DNA of 6,554 bases from Fibrobacter sp. (GCA_017550445.1 JAFZOV010000115.1:1-6554); one strand, 5' to 3'; shown: positions 1 to 5,809, counted from the first letter of the stretch. Notes: generated by a model not told the origin, from the letters alone. A program made the numbers and translations.

Positions 1-1
1 C

Positions 2-976
2 CAGCTCCAGACCGTTTCGGGCATGCGTGCGCTGCAAGATGCAAACTTCAAGGTGTCTGACGAAAATGCCATGGATATCGGTATTATCGTGGGTACCAGC
101 GAAGGTGGTCTTGGCGCGACTTACGATTTTGAAGAACTGATTGCTGAACTTGGCAATGCCGGCGGTTCCGCCTTCAAGTTCCCGCACACCGTTTACAATG
201 CGGCTGGCGGTTATCTCTCCATTTGCTCGGGCATCAAGGGCTACGGCGTTACCATTACCACCGGTCCGCTTTCTGGCCTCGATAGCATCGGCTACTCCAT
301 GAACGTGATTCACGACGGTCAGGAACAGGCCATGATGGCTACTGGTACCGACGAAAACCTGCCGATTATTACGGAATTTGCCCAGAAGCTTGGCGTGGCT
401 GCAAACGATGTGGTTGCTCCTTACGCAAACGCCGAAGGCTTTGTGGTGGGCGACGGTTCTGTGTCGATTTTGCTCGAAGAAGAAGAATACGCCAAGGCCC
501 GCGGCGCCAAGGTTTACTGCTACGCTCTCGGATTCGGCCATGGCCGCAAGAACGTGAAGTTCGGTAAACTCGCTGGTTCTGACGAAGCCTTGGATAAGGC
601 CATTGCCGACGCTCTGGCCGATGCTGGCATTACGGCTGCCGATGTGGATGCTGTTTGCGGTTTTGCAAACGGTTGCAAGAAGATTGACGACATCGAAAAG
701 GGGGCTCTCAAGCGCGTCTTTGGTGAAAAGCTTGCCACGATGCCGCTCTTCGAAGTCAAGGAACGCACTGGTGAAGGCCGTGCGGGGTCTGCAGCCCTTG
801 CCGCTGCCGAAGCAGCTCTCCTTTTGTGCGGCGAAATGGCAAACGATAACGCTTACTATGTGGCTGCTGACGGTTCTGTTTCTGCAAAAACGACTGAATC
901 GGCAAATCTCAAGAAAATTTTGGTTATCTCTTACGCGACGGGCGGTTCTTACAGCGCAGTCGTGTTCGGAAAATAG
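2..976 (+). CDS. Ketosynthase-like protein without catalytic triad (chain-length-factor-like), 5' partial
   Basis: The frame is open from the window edge (324 visible residues); the ATG at 23 is internal. By family length and by the place of the active-site loop, about 75 N-terminal residues lie upstream. The fold matches the FabF/KAS II thiolase superfamily: an IGIIVGTSEGGLG segment near visible residues 29-41, the nucleophile-elbow region, an ALKRVFGE segment, and a C-terminal glycine loop (ATGGSYS). The active Cys position is Pro (visible residue 89, bases 266-268, in TTGPLSG). The His of the usual NAHGT motif is Asn (residue 223, in FANGCKK). The His of the usual KxxTGH motif is Glu (residue 258, in KERTGE), although its Lys is kept (253). 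It should therefore not condense acyl chains by the normal mechanism. In type II polyketide and aryl polyene systems, such proteins form heterodimers with an active ketosynthase and set chain length; that role here is inferred. fabG starts 24 nt downstream, so co-transcription is likely. A degenerate gene is less likely, since the frame is intact and the remaining fold motifs are kept. Confidence 0.9.
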   Translation, partial: QLQTVSGMRALQDANFKVSDENAMDIGIIVGTSEGGLGATYDFEELIAELGNAGGSAFKFPHTVYNAAGGYLSICSGIKGYGVTITTGPLSGLDSIGYSMNVIHDGQEQAMMATGTDENLPIITEFAQKLGVAANDVVAPYANAEGFVVGDGSVSILLEEEEYAKARGAKVYCYALGFGHGRKNVKFGKLAGSDEALDKAIADALADAGITAADVDAVCGFANGCKKIDDIEKGALKRVFGEKLATMPLFEVKERTGEGRAGSAALAAAEAALLLCGEMANDNAYYVAADGSVSAKTTESANLKKILVISYATGGSYSAVVFGK

Positions 977-987
977 TGTTTAGGTAG

Positions 988-993
988 AAGGAG
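988..993 (+). promoter_or_regulatory. Strong Shine-Dalgarno of fabG
   Basis: AAGGAG lies 7 nt before the ATG at 1001, in the 24-nt gap after the ketosynthase-like gene. It fixes the fabG start. It stands out because several other genes in the window have no clear ribosome binding site. Confidence 0.75.
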
Positions 994-1000
994 CTAGAAT

Positions 1001-1732
1001 ATGAAAGTAGCTTTGGTAACAGGTGCTTCTAAGGGAATCGGCAAGGCGTGTGCTTTGCGATTGGCTCGCGATGGCTATACTGTCGTGGTGAACTACTCCA
1101 GTTCCGACGAGGCTGCCCAGCAGACTTTGGACCAGATTAAGGCCGAAGGTGGCGACGGCATGATTTACAAGGCGAATGTCGCTGACCTTTCTCAGGTGAA
1201 AGTCATGATCCGCGAAGTCTTCAAGGCTTACGGTCGCATCGACGTGCTGGTGAACAATGCCGGTATCGTTCGCGACGAATACTTGATGATGATGAATCCG
1301 GAAACCTTGGACAAGTGCTTCGACCTGAACGTGAAGGGTTACTTCTACTGCGCCCAGCAGGTGGCCGTGAAGATGTACAAGCAAAAGTCCGGCGTGATCA
1401 TTAACATGAGCTCTGTGTCCTCGAAGTTCGCTCTCGCTGGCCAGGCAGTTTACAGCGCCACGAAGGGTGCAGTGAATTCCTTGACCCAGACGCTCGCCAA
1501 GGAACTCGGTGGTTTCGGTATCCGCGTGAATGCCGTGGCTCCGGGCTTTATCGCTACCGAAATGATCGAAGCGATTCCCGAAGAAACCCGCAAGGGCTAC
1601 CTCGAAAAGATTCCTCTGAAGCGCTTTGGTTCTGCCGACGAAGTTGCAAACATTGTGTCTGCCTTGGCTTCTGACCAGTTCGCCTACGTGACCGGCCAGG
1701 TGTTTGTGCTCGACGGAGGTCTTTCTCTATGA
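1001..1732 (+). CDS. fabG: 3-oxoacyl-ACP reductase, FabG type (SDR family)
   Basis: This 243-residue protein is a classical short-chain dehydrogenase/reductase that reduces 3-oxoacyl-ACP to 3-hydroxyacyl-ACP with NADPH in the cytosol. The nucleotide-binding motif TGASKGIG is at residues 7-14 and NNAG at 85-88. The catalytic residues Asn110, Ser138, Tyr151 and Lys155 (YSATK) fall at the same numbers as Ser138/Tyr151/Lys155 of E. coli FabG. The C-terminal VTGQVFVLDGG motif is present and the length is normal. An AAGGAG site 7 nt upstream supports the start. Its stop overlaps the start of the dehydratase gene, so the two steps of the beta-carbon cycle are translationally coupled. Lying between a triad-less ketosynthase and a dehydratase, it is more likely a pathway-dedicated paralogue than the housekeeping FabG. 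That choice is inferred; the enzyme class is secure. Confidence 0.95.
   Translation: MKVALVTGASKGIGKACALRLARDGYTVVVNYSSSDEAAQQTLDQIKAEGGDGMIYKANVADLSQVKVMIREVFKAYGRIDVLVNNAGIVRDEYLMMMNPETLDKCFDLNVKGYFYCAQQVAVKMYKQKSGVIINMSSVSSKFALAGQAVYSATKGAVNSLTQTLAKELGGFGIRVNAVAPGFIATEMIEAIPEETRKGYLEKIPLKRFGSADEVANIVSALASDQFAYVTGQVFVLDGGLSL
1715..1720 (+). promoter_or_regulatory. Shine-Dalgarno of the dehydratase, inside the fabG 3' end
   Basis: GGAGGT is embedded in the fabG codons for Asp-Gly-Gly. It lies 8 nt before the ATG at 1729 and 11 nt before the second ATG at 1732, favouring 1729. With the ATGA overlap this points to translational coupling. Confidence 0.6.
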
Positions 1733-2175
1733 TGAACATTTACGAAATCAGCGAAAAGATTGCCCAGCGTCCGCCGTTCCAGATGATCGAAAAGGTCACG
1801 GAACTCGTGCCGAATGAATCTGCTGTGGGTATCAAGAACGTGAGCGTGAACGAACCGTATTTTACGGGTCACTTCCCGGGAACTCCGATTATGCCGGGCG
1901 TGCTCATCGTGGAAAGCTGCGCTCAGCTTTGCTCGCTTGTAATCGAAAAGCCTGCCGAAGATTTGGAAAAGAATCTCTACGTGCTTTTGAAGATTGACGG
2001 ATTCAAGTTCGTGAAGCCGGTGATTCCGGGTGACCAGCTTGAAATCTCTGTCAAGAAGACGAAGGAAGGCGGCGTGTTGGTCGGTTTTGACTGCATCGTG
2101 AAAGTGAACGGCAACGTTCATGCCAAGGGAGCGCTAACCTTTACCAGTATTCCCAAGGAAAGTTTAGGAAAGTAA
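1729..2175 (+). CDS. fabZ: 3-hydroxyacyl-ACP dehydratase, FabZ type
   Basis: This 148-residue single hot-dog-fold protein removes water from 3-hydroxyacyl-ACP to give trans-2-enoyl-ACP. The FabZ signature is clear: RPPFQMIEKV near residues 14-23, then GHFPGTPIMPGVLIVESCAQ at 47-66. His48 and Glu62 are 14 residues apart, the same spacing as the catalytic His54/Glu68 pair of E. coli FabZ. A KPVIPGDQL segment at 96-104 is also typical. Length is normal for the family. The gene begins ATGATG, overlapping the fabG stop by 4 nt. It follows fabG directly, so ketoreduction and dehydration are supplied together. Enoyl reductase and acyl carrier protein genes are not in the window. If no enoyl reductase is dedicated to this cluster, the product would keep its double bonds, as in polyenes (inference). 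The symbol denotes the enzyme type; this may be a pathway-specific paralogue. Confidence 0.9.
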   Translation: MMNIYEISEKIAQRPPFQMIEKVTELVPNESAVGIKNVSVNEPYFTGHFPGTPIMPGVLIVESCAQLCSLVIEKPAEDLEKNLYVLLKIDGFKFVKPVIPGDQLEISVKKTKEGGVLVGFDCIVKVNGNVHAKGALTFTSIPKESLGK

Positions 2176-2182
2176 TGGCTAG

Positions 2183-2250
2183 TGTGCAATGTGTGATGTG
2201 TAATGACTAATGGTAATCATTCATTCCACATTTCACACTTCACATTTCAT
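2183..2250 (+). repeat. Imperfect inverted repeat with AATGTG/CACATTT arms (element A)
   Basis: This element fills most of the 104-nt gap between the dehydratase and acyltransferase genes. The left arm (about 2186-2205, GCAATGTGTGATGTGTAATG) is approximately complementary to the right arm (about 2224-2246, containing CCACATTTCACACTTCACAT). A small central hairpin is possible around 2211-2228, where TGG...AAT meets ATT...CCA. The arms consist of degenerate AATGTG-like units. A related element lies at 5851-5921. There is no U-tract, so it is not a standard intrinsic terminator. Possible roles are mRNA processing or attenuation inside the operon, or a small non-autonomous mobile repeat. Confidence 0.6.
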
Positions 2251-2279
2251 ACCTCTCCTGTCTTTGAATTTTATATATC

Positions 2280-2984
2280 GTGAACGATAAAAAGAAAAAT
2301 ATTTTTGTCGAAAGCTTCATGCGCTTTTTCATGGTGATAGTCATCTACACCGTGCGAGTCTATTTGCTTGTTTGGAATCGCCCGAAGGTTACCTTTCTCG
2401 GTGAAACCGTAAAGTCTCCGCGCCTGAAGACGCCGTCGGTGATTATTGCGAATCACACCAGCATGTGGGACCCTCTGATGATGCTTGCTATCTTTTTCCA
2501 TGACAGAAGCATCGTTGTTGCGAAGGACCAGATTGAAGACCCGCATTTTAGCTGGGCGCTGACTCGCGTGAAGTGCGTGATTCCTTGCGACCGCTTTAAT
2601 CTGGATACCGAATGGGCCCTGATTGCCAAACGCGAACTGGAGAAAGGCAATTCTGTAATTATCTTCCCTGAAGGCAAGTGCCGTTACGATGGCTTGCTGA
2701 ATGAATTCAAGACGGGCTTTGCGTTCCTTGCTCGTAGCACTGGCGCGCCCGTGCTTGCAGTTGGTATCGACGGTATTTACAAGCGTGGTCACCGCACGCA
2801 GATTGTGATTAGCGAACCCGAAAAGATTGAACGTGTGAAGGGAATTCCTTCTTCGAAGCACTTGGCTGAACGCAGCGAATACTGCAGACAGAAAGTCTGG
2901 GGCCTCAAGCAGCAGGCGTTGGGCAAGAGTGAAGTGACTCCGCTCCCGGTTGCGGCAGAAACCCCTGAAGAGGTGTTAGAATGA
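2280..2984 (+). CDS. 1-acyl-glycerol-3-phosphate acyltransferase family protein (PlsC/LPLAT)
   Basis: This 234-residue protein belongs to the lysophospholipid acyltransferase family, which transfers an acyl chain from acyl-ACP or acyl-CoA to a hydroxyl acceptor at the inner membrane. The catalytic HX4D motif is NHTSMWD (His59, Asp64). An IPCDR segment (101-105) matches the second block, FPEG (129-132) the third, and PVLAVGI (157-163) the fourth. Residues 13-32 form a hydrophobic stretch, a likely membrane anchor. The start is uncertain: GTG at 2280 has no Shine-Dalgarno and lies just after a TATATAT run; an in-frame ATG at 2319 would give 221 residues and still keep every motif. The gene overlaps the next by ATGA. 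Beside a dedicated acyl-chain cassette it may place the finished chain on a lipid or glycan acceptor, as acyltransferases do in aryl polyene clusters. Ordinary phosphatidic acid synthesis is the alternative. Confidence 0.88.
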   Translation: MNDKKKNIFVESFMRFFMVIVIYTVRVYLLVWNRPKVTFLGETVKSPRLKTPSVIIANHTSMWDPLMMLAIFFHDRSIVVAKDQIEDPHFSWALTRVKCVIPCDRFNLDTEWALIAKRELEKGNSVIIFPEGKCRYDGLLNEFKTGFAFLARSTGAPVLAVGIDGIYKRGHRTQIVISEPEKIERVKGIPSSKHLAERSEYCRQKVWGLKQQALGKSEVTPLPVAAETPEEVLE

Positions 2985-3826
2985 AGACTGGGTTGGTGTT
3001 AGAGGGCGGTTCTCGTCAGACTATGTTCAGCGCAGGCGTGATTGACACCTGGCTCGACGAAGGGATTGATTTTAATTACGTGGCAGGTGTTTCTGCTGGA
3101 GCCCATGCAGCGGTGAACTTCATTACGCGTCAGCAGGGTCGCTTGCGTTTTATCGTGCTCCCGACGCGCCTGCAGAAAGGCAAAAAGTGGGCAAGTAAGT
3201 TCATTGGAATTCAAAAGGAATTCCATGCGCTGAATTATCTCGCTGCCGATGGCGAAATGCCGTTTGACTTTGAGGCGTATCATAATTCTAAAATCGAATG
3301 CGAAATCGGCCTTACCTGTTGCGAAACAGGCCGCGCCGAATTCAAGAGCGAAAAGAACGACAAGAAACGCCTGCTTGATTTAATCAGCGCCAGTTGCGCC
3401 TTGCCGATGATTTTCCCGATGGCAGAACTCGACGGCAAGCATTATGCCGATGGTTGCATTTCGGCGGCGATTCCATTCGAACGTGCCTTTGAAAAGGGCT
3501 GCGACAAGGTGGTCGCGATTTCGACTCATTACCCGGGCGAGGCGGTGACGGATTTCCGCAAGTACCGTGCCATTTTGAACCCCATGTACAAGCGCAAGTA
3601 TCCGGACTTGTTCCGTGCGCTCATGGTTCGCCTAAAACGCTATGAGAAAATGTTCGTACGCATGGAAAAGCTGGAAAAAGAAGGCAAGCTTTTCTTGATT
3701 CGCCCTGTGATTGACTTGTGCGACCAATTTGACACCAATATGGACAAGATGAATGAGTCCTATGAACACGGTGTTGAAATGGCGAAAAAGCGCATGGATG
3801 ACTTAAAAGCCTTCCTAGAAATCTAA
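2981..3826 (+). CDS. Patatin-like phospholipase, YjjU/COG4667-like
   Basis: This 281-residue protein has the Ser-Asp dyad layout of patatin-like lipid acyl hydrolases. LVLEGGSRQ at residues 5-13 is the oxyanion-hole loop (usually GGGxRG). The nucleophile is Ser38 in GVSAG (36-40). The second dyad member is Asp157 in ADGCISAAIPFERA, matching the DGG/DGA motif. The order and the C-terminal lysine-rich helices fit the bacterial YjjU branch; family members hydrolyse ester bonds of phospholipids or related lipids. No signal peptide is seen, so it is probably cytosolic or membrane-associated. The start ATG overlaps the acyltransferase stop (ATGA), with an AGAGGT ribosome binding site at 2969-2974. 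The tight pairing of an acyltransferase and an acyl hydrolase suggests acyl remodelling or editing on one substrate; this is inferred. Substrate unknown. Confidence 0.88.
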   Translation: MKTGLVLEGGSRQTMFSAGVIDTWLDEGIDFNYVAGVSAGAHAAVNFITRQQGRLRFIVLPTRLQKGKKWASKFIGIQKEFHALNYLAADGEMPFDFEAYHNSKIECEIGLTCCETGRAEFKSEKNDKKRLLDLISASCALPMIFPMAELDGKHYADGCISAAIPFERAFEKGCDKVVAISTHYPGEAVTDFRKYRAILNPMYKRKYPDLFRALMVRLKRYEKMFVRMEKLEKEGKLFLIRPVIDLCDQFDTNMDKMNESYEHGVEMAKKRMDDLKAFLEI

Positions 3827-3881
3827 CGTCATTGCTCTCGTAGCCAACGTCATTGCGAGCCCGCATTGCGGGCGTGGCAAT
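3825..3881 (+). repeat. GTCATTGCGAG...GGCAATCC palindromic repeat between convergent genes
   Basis: A hairpin sits in the 62-nt gap where the two gene blocks converge. ATTGC (3852-3856) pairs with GCAAT (3877-3881), and the inner arms GCCCGCA (3859-3865) and TGCGGGC (3867-3873) are complementary. A truncated first copy precedes it: AACGTCATTGC occurs at 3825-3835 and again at 3846-3856, 21 nt apart. The form resembles small palindromes dispersed in many bacterial genomes. The stem might stop RNA polymerase from either side, but no U-tract follows on either strand. Confidence 0.7.
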
Positions 3882-3888
3882 CCATCCA

Positions 3889-5052
3889 TTACTCGTGTAT
3901 ATTCAGCGCTTCCCGCACGCTTGCTGGTTGCTTGCCGAGCAGCTTGTAGAGTTTGCAACGGAATAGCGGAATCGTGGCGATGACGCCTGCTGCTACAACG
4001 GCGATAGTGATGTACGCGATGCCAGGCTTATTGAAGGTGTTGCGGAAAAGTAGGCGCATGACCAGCAGAATGTACCAGTGCATGGCGAGAATCACAAGCG
4101 CATTGCGGGAAATGTTCCGCAAAATTCCCTTGAGTATGCGGATGGGCACGATGTTTGGAATCTTGTCAAATGCGACGAAGGCTGTCACAAGGCCCGCAAT
4201 TCCGAAGAAAGAACTCGCGACAAAAATGGGGAGGGATTTCCCGAGGTCGTTATTCATGATGCTGAAATTCGGGTCGGGAATTTCGAATGCGGCGTAGAGA
4301 ATGAACGCCGTGATTGAGGTGACTACTACAAGACTCCAGGGGATACCTTTCTTTCCTTTCGCGCAAAGCTTGTTGCGAATCGGCTCTTTGCACATCCAAC
4401 CGCAAGCGAAGAAAAATAGCACCGTCAAATCTCGCTCAATCCCCAGCGGCAATCGAATGTGGTTCTTGTACAGCATCCACCCGCCCGCGAGACTTATGAT
4501 TGCTATGACTGCGATAATCGTCTTGCTTGTCATTCCGGAACCGGCGCTTGTCATCCCAGCCTTCTTTGTGGCCCATTGCACCCCGTAAAACATCAAACTC
4601 ACGGAATACAGCGTAAATACGAACCACAGCGGGCCCGACCCGATTGAAGATTTCCCTGCCACAAAGATTTTGGCGAGGTTCCAGTAGATGTAATCCCATG
4701 TGCTTGTGATGGCCGGGTGAATGTTCATGATGGTCATGCGAGGTGCTTTCGGGAATAAATTGAAATTGTACAGCACCGGATCAAGCGCCAAGAACAACAG
4801 CGAAAGCAGAATGTAGGGAACAAGCAGGACGCGGGTCTTGTGAATCAGATAATCTTTGAAATTCGGGAAGCGTCGTGTGCTGAAAAGCATTCCTGAAATA
4901 AAGAAGAATGCCGACATGCGCATGGCGCTCAAGTGGAGCATTCCCATGTTCGCATACGAGAAGGATTGCTCTACATGGTATAGGCATACCAGCAGCAACA
5001 CGAATCCCTTGAATTCGTCAATCCACCCGATTCTTGTCGCTTTGTTGCCCAT
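3889..5052 (-). CDS. Membrane acyltransferase, AT3 family (Acyl_transf_3, OafA-like)
   Basis: This 387-residue protein, with about ten hydrophobic helices, belongs to the AT3 family of integral membrane acyltransferases that O-acylate surface glycans and other exported molecules. Its N-terminus has the family signature: IGWIDEFKG at residues 8-16, followed by His26. Lys15 and His26 form the conserved R/K-X10-H motif of the first helix. KTRVLLVPY (72-80) and GPLWFVFTLY (140-149) are further family blocks, as is SRNALVILAMHW (315-326) near the end. There is no extra extracellular SGNH domain. Residues 166-177 contain a duplicated Gly-Met-Thr-Ser in a loop between helices, encoded by what looks like intergenic repeat sequence. 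No strong ribosome binding site precedes the ATG. The gene lies 43 nt after the hydrolase gene on the same strand with a hairpin between them. Donor and acceptor cannot be told from sequence. A functional link to block 1 is possible but unsupported. Confidence 0.9.
   Translation of the reverse strand: MGNKATRIGWIDEFKGFVLLLVCLYHVEQSFSYANMGMLHLSAMRMSAFFFISGMLFSTRRFPNFKDYLIHKTRVLLVPYILLSLLFLALDPVLYNFNLFPKAPRMTIMNIHPAITSTWDYIYWNLAKIFVAGKSSIGSGPLWFVFTLYSVSLMFYGVQWATKKAGMTSAGSGMTSKTIIAVIAIISLAGGWMLYKNHIRLPLGIERDLTVLFFFACGWMCKEPIRNKLCAKGKKGIPWSLVVVTSITAFILYAAFEIPDPNFSIMNNDLGKSLPIFVASSFFGIAGLVTAFVAFDKIPNIVPIRILKGILRNISRNALVILAMHWYILLVMRLLFRNTFNKPGIAYITIAVVAAGVIATIPLFRCKLYKLLGKQPASVREALNIHE
4525..4557 (-). 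repeat. Repeat-like GTCAT(C/T)CC units in frame inside the AT3 gene
   Basis: On the + strand, GCTTGTCATTCC (4525-4536) and GCTTGTCATCCC (4546-4557) are spaced exactly 21 nt (seven codons) apart. The second is identical over 12 nt to the intergenic unit at 5063-5074. On the coding strand both read GGxATGACAAGC, giving Gly-Met-Thr-Ser twice (residues 166-169 and 173-176). The intervening sequence includes the palindrome TTCCGGAA. This looks like dispersed-repeat material kept in frame in a loop. Confidence 0.5.
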
Positions 5053-5062
5053 TCTCGTTTTT

Positions 5063-5090
5063 GCTTGTCATCCCGGGCTTGACCCGGGAT
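5063..5090. repeat. GTCATCCCGGG palindromic repeat between hydrolase and AT3 genes
   Basis: ATCCCGGG (5070-5077) and CCCGGGAT (5083-5090) form a perfect 8-bp stem with a CTTGA loop. It fills most of the 43-nt gap between the two minus-strand genes. No U-tract follows on the minus strand, so it is not a standard terminator. On the minus strand an AGGAG (5095-5091) directly precedes the stem, and the AT3 start comes 17 nt after it. Confidence 0.75.
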
Positions 5091-5095
5091 CTCCT

Positions 5096-5752
5096 TTAAT
5101 ACCATCTACTCTCGTCTGCTATCGTCGTCATGGGACCATGTCCGGGGAATACGACGGTTTCTTTCGGGAGCGTGAGCAGTTTACTCTTGATTCCGCTGAC
5201 GAGTGCCTCTTCGTCACCGCCGAACAAATCGCTTCGGCCGCGGCTGCCCGCAAATATAATGTCACCGGGGAATAGCAGCGGCGGCACATTCTTCTGGCCG
5301 TTGACTTCGCCCGGGTTTTCGCAGAAAAACGCGATGCCGCCGGGGGAGTGGCCTGCCACATGAATCACCTGCAACTTGATGCCCGGAACCTCGACGGCAT
5401 CGCCCTCGGCAAGGTAGTTGCCGAGTCCGGGCGAAGGAGAGCGCATCGGGAGTCCGAACATTTGACTCTGTTCTTCTTGCAAATCCAAGAGGAAAGCGTC
5501 TTCTTCGTGCGCCTCGGGCTGTACGCCATACTTGTTTGCTACAAACGCATTGCCTAGTACATGGTCTAGGTGCAAATGCGTATTCAGCAGGTGGCGCACC
5601 GTCAACCCGTTCTTCTCAATGTAGCTGGCGAGTGCGTTTTCTTCTTGCTCGCTAGAAATGCTCGGATCAATGAGAATTGCATTGCCGGAATCGTTGCTTA
5701 AAACGAAACCGTTCACACCGAAGGGGTTCACGACAAATTGCTTGATGTTCAT
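5096..5752 (-). CDS. Metallo-beta-lactamase-fold hydrolase, glyoxalase II-like
   Basis: From the ATG at 5752 this is a 218-residue cytosolic protein of the MBL superfamily, closest in pattern to single-domain GloB-like thioester hydrolases (COG0491). The metal ligands are all visible: HLHLDH (His59, His61, Asp63, His64), His135 in AGHSPGG, Asp164 in FPGD and His205 in FPGHGP. The GRSDLFGGDEEAL and LPKETVVFPGHGPMTTI segments are characteristic of the group. An in-frame TTG at 5767 could add five residues, but the family usually begins with a sequence like MNIKQFVVNPF, so the ATG is preferred; neither has a good ribosome binding site. The protein ends TTIADESRWY, a few residues shorter than usual, just before a palindromic repeat. 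Likely substrates are acyl-glutathione or other small thioesters such as polysulfides. Specificity cannot be read from the sequence. Confidence 0.88.
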   Translation of the reverse strand: MNIKQFVVNPFGVNGFVLSNDSGNAILIDPSISSEQEENALASYIEKNGLTVRHLLNTHLHLDHVLGNAFVANKYGVQPEAHEEDAFLLDLQEEQSQMFGLPMRSPSPGLGNYLAEGDAVEVPGIKLQVIHVAGHSPGGIAFFCENPGEVNGQKNVPPLLFPGDIIFAGSRGRSDLFGGDEEALVSGIKSKLLTLPKETVVFPGHGPMTTIADESRWY

Positions 5753-5780
5753 ACTGTCAATATACAAATGAAAATTCAGT

Positions 5781-5809
5781 GGATCCTATCGCTACGCTCC
5801 AGGATGACA
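5781..5809 (+). repeat. GGATCCT...AGGATGACA repeat upstream of the hydrolase
   Basis: ATCCT (5783-5787) and AGGAT (5801-5805) can pair around a 13-nt interior (ATCGCTACGCTCC). The unit ends in GGATGACA (5802-5809), the same tail shown on the opposite strand by the element at 5063-5090, so it appears to be an inverted relative. It abuts the A-run that serves as the U-tract of the cysS terminator and lies within 60 nt upstream of the hydrolase start. Confidence 0.5.

Noticed and set aside
23..976. ATG at 23 as the true start of the ketosynthase-like gene
   Set aside because: The frame continues upstream to the edge with fitting residues (QLQTVSG), and the family needs about 75 more N-terminal residues.
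2..976. The ketosynthase-like gene as a pseudogene
   Set aside because: The frame has no stop or frameshift, the fold motifs are kept, and all three catalytic positions are changed together, which fits a partner subunit better than decay.
603..983. 126-codon + strand frame inside the ketosynthase-like gene
   Set aside because: It is an out-of-frame shadow with no family motifs, fully covered by a convincing gene.
3852..3881. Hairpin after the patatin gene as a standard intrinsic terminator
   Set aside because: There is no U-tract on either strand; it is better described as a palindromic repeat that might still slow polymerase.
3953..4588. Plus-strand frames opposite the AT3 gene
   Set aside because: They are antisense to a well-supported membrane protein and show no domain or ribosome binding site.
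5130..5363. Short frames on both strands within the hydrolase gene
   Set aside because: They are shadows of a GC-rich coding region; the MBL motifs are only in the chosen frame.
5767..5767. TTG at 5767 as the hydrolase start
   Set aside because: It has no ribosome binding site, and the five added residues fall before the usual family N-terminus at the ATG (5752).
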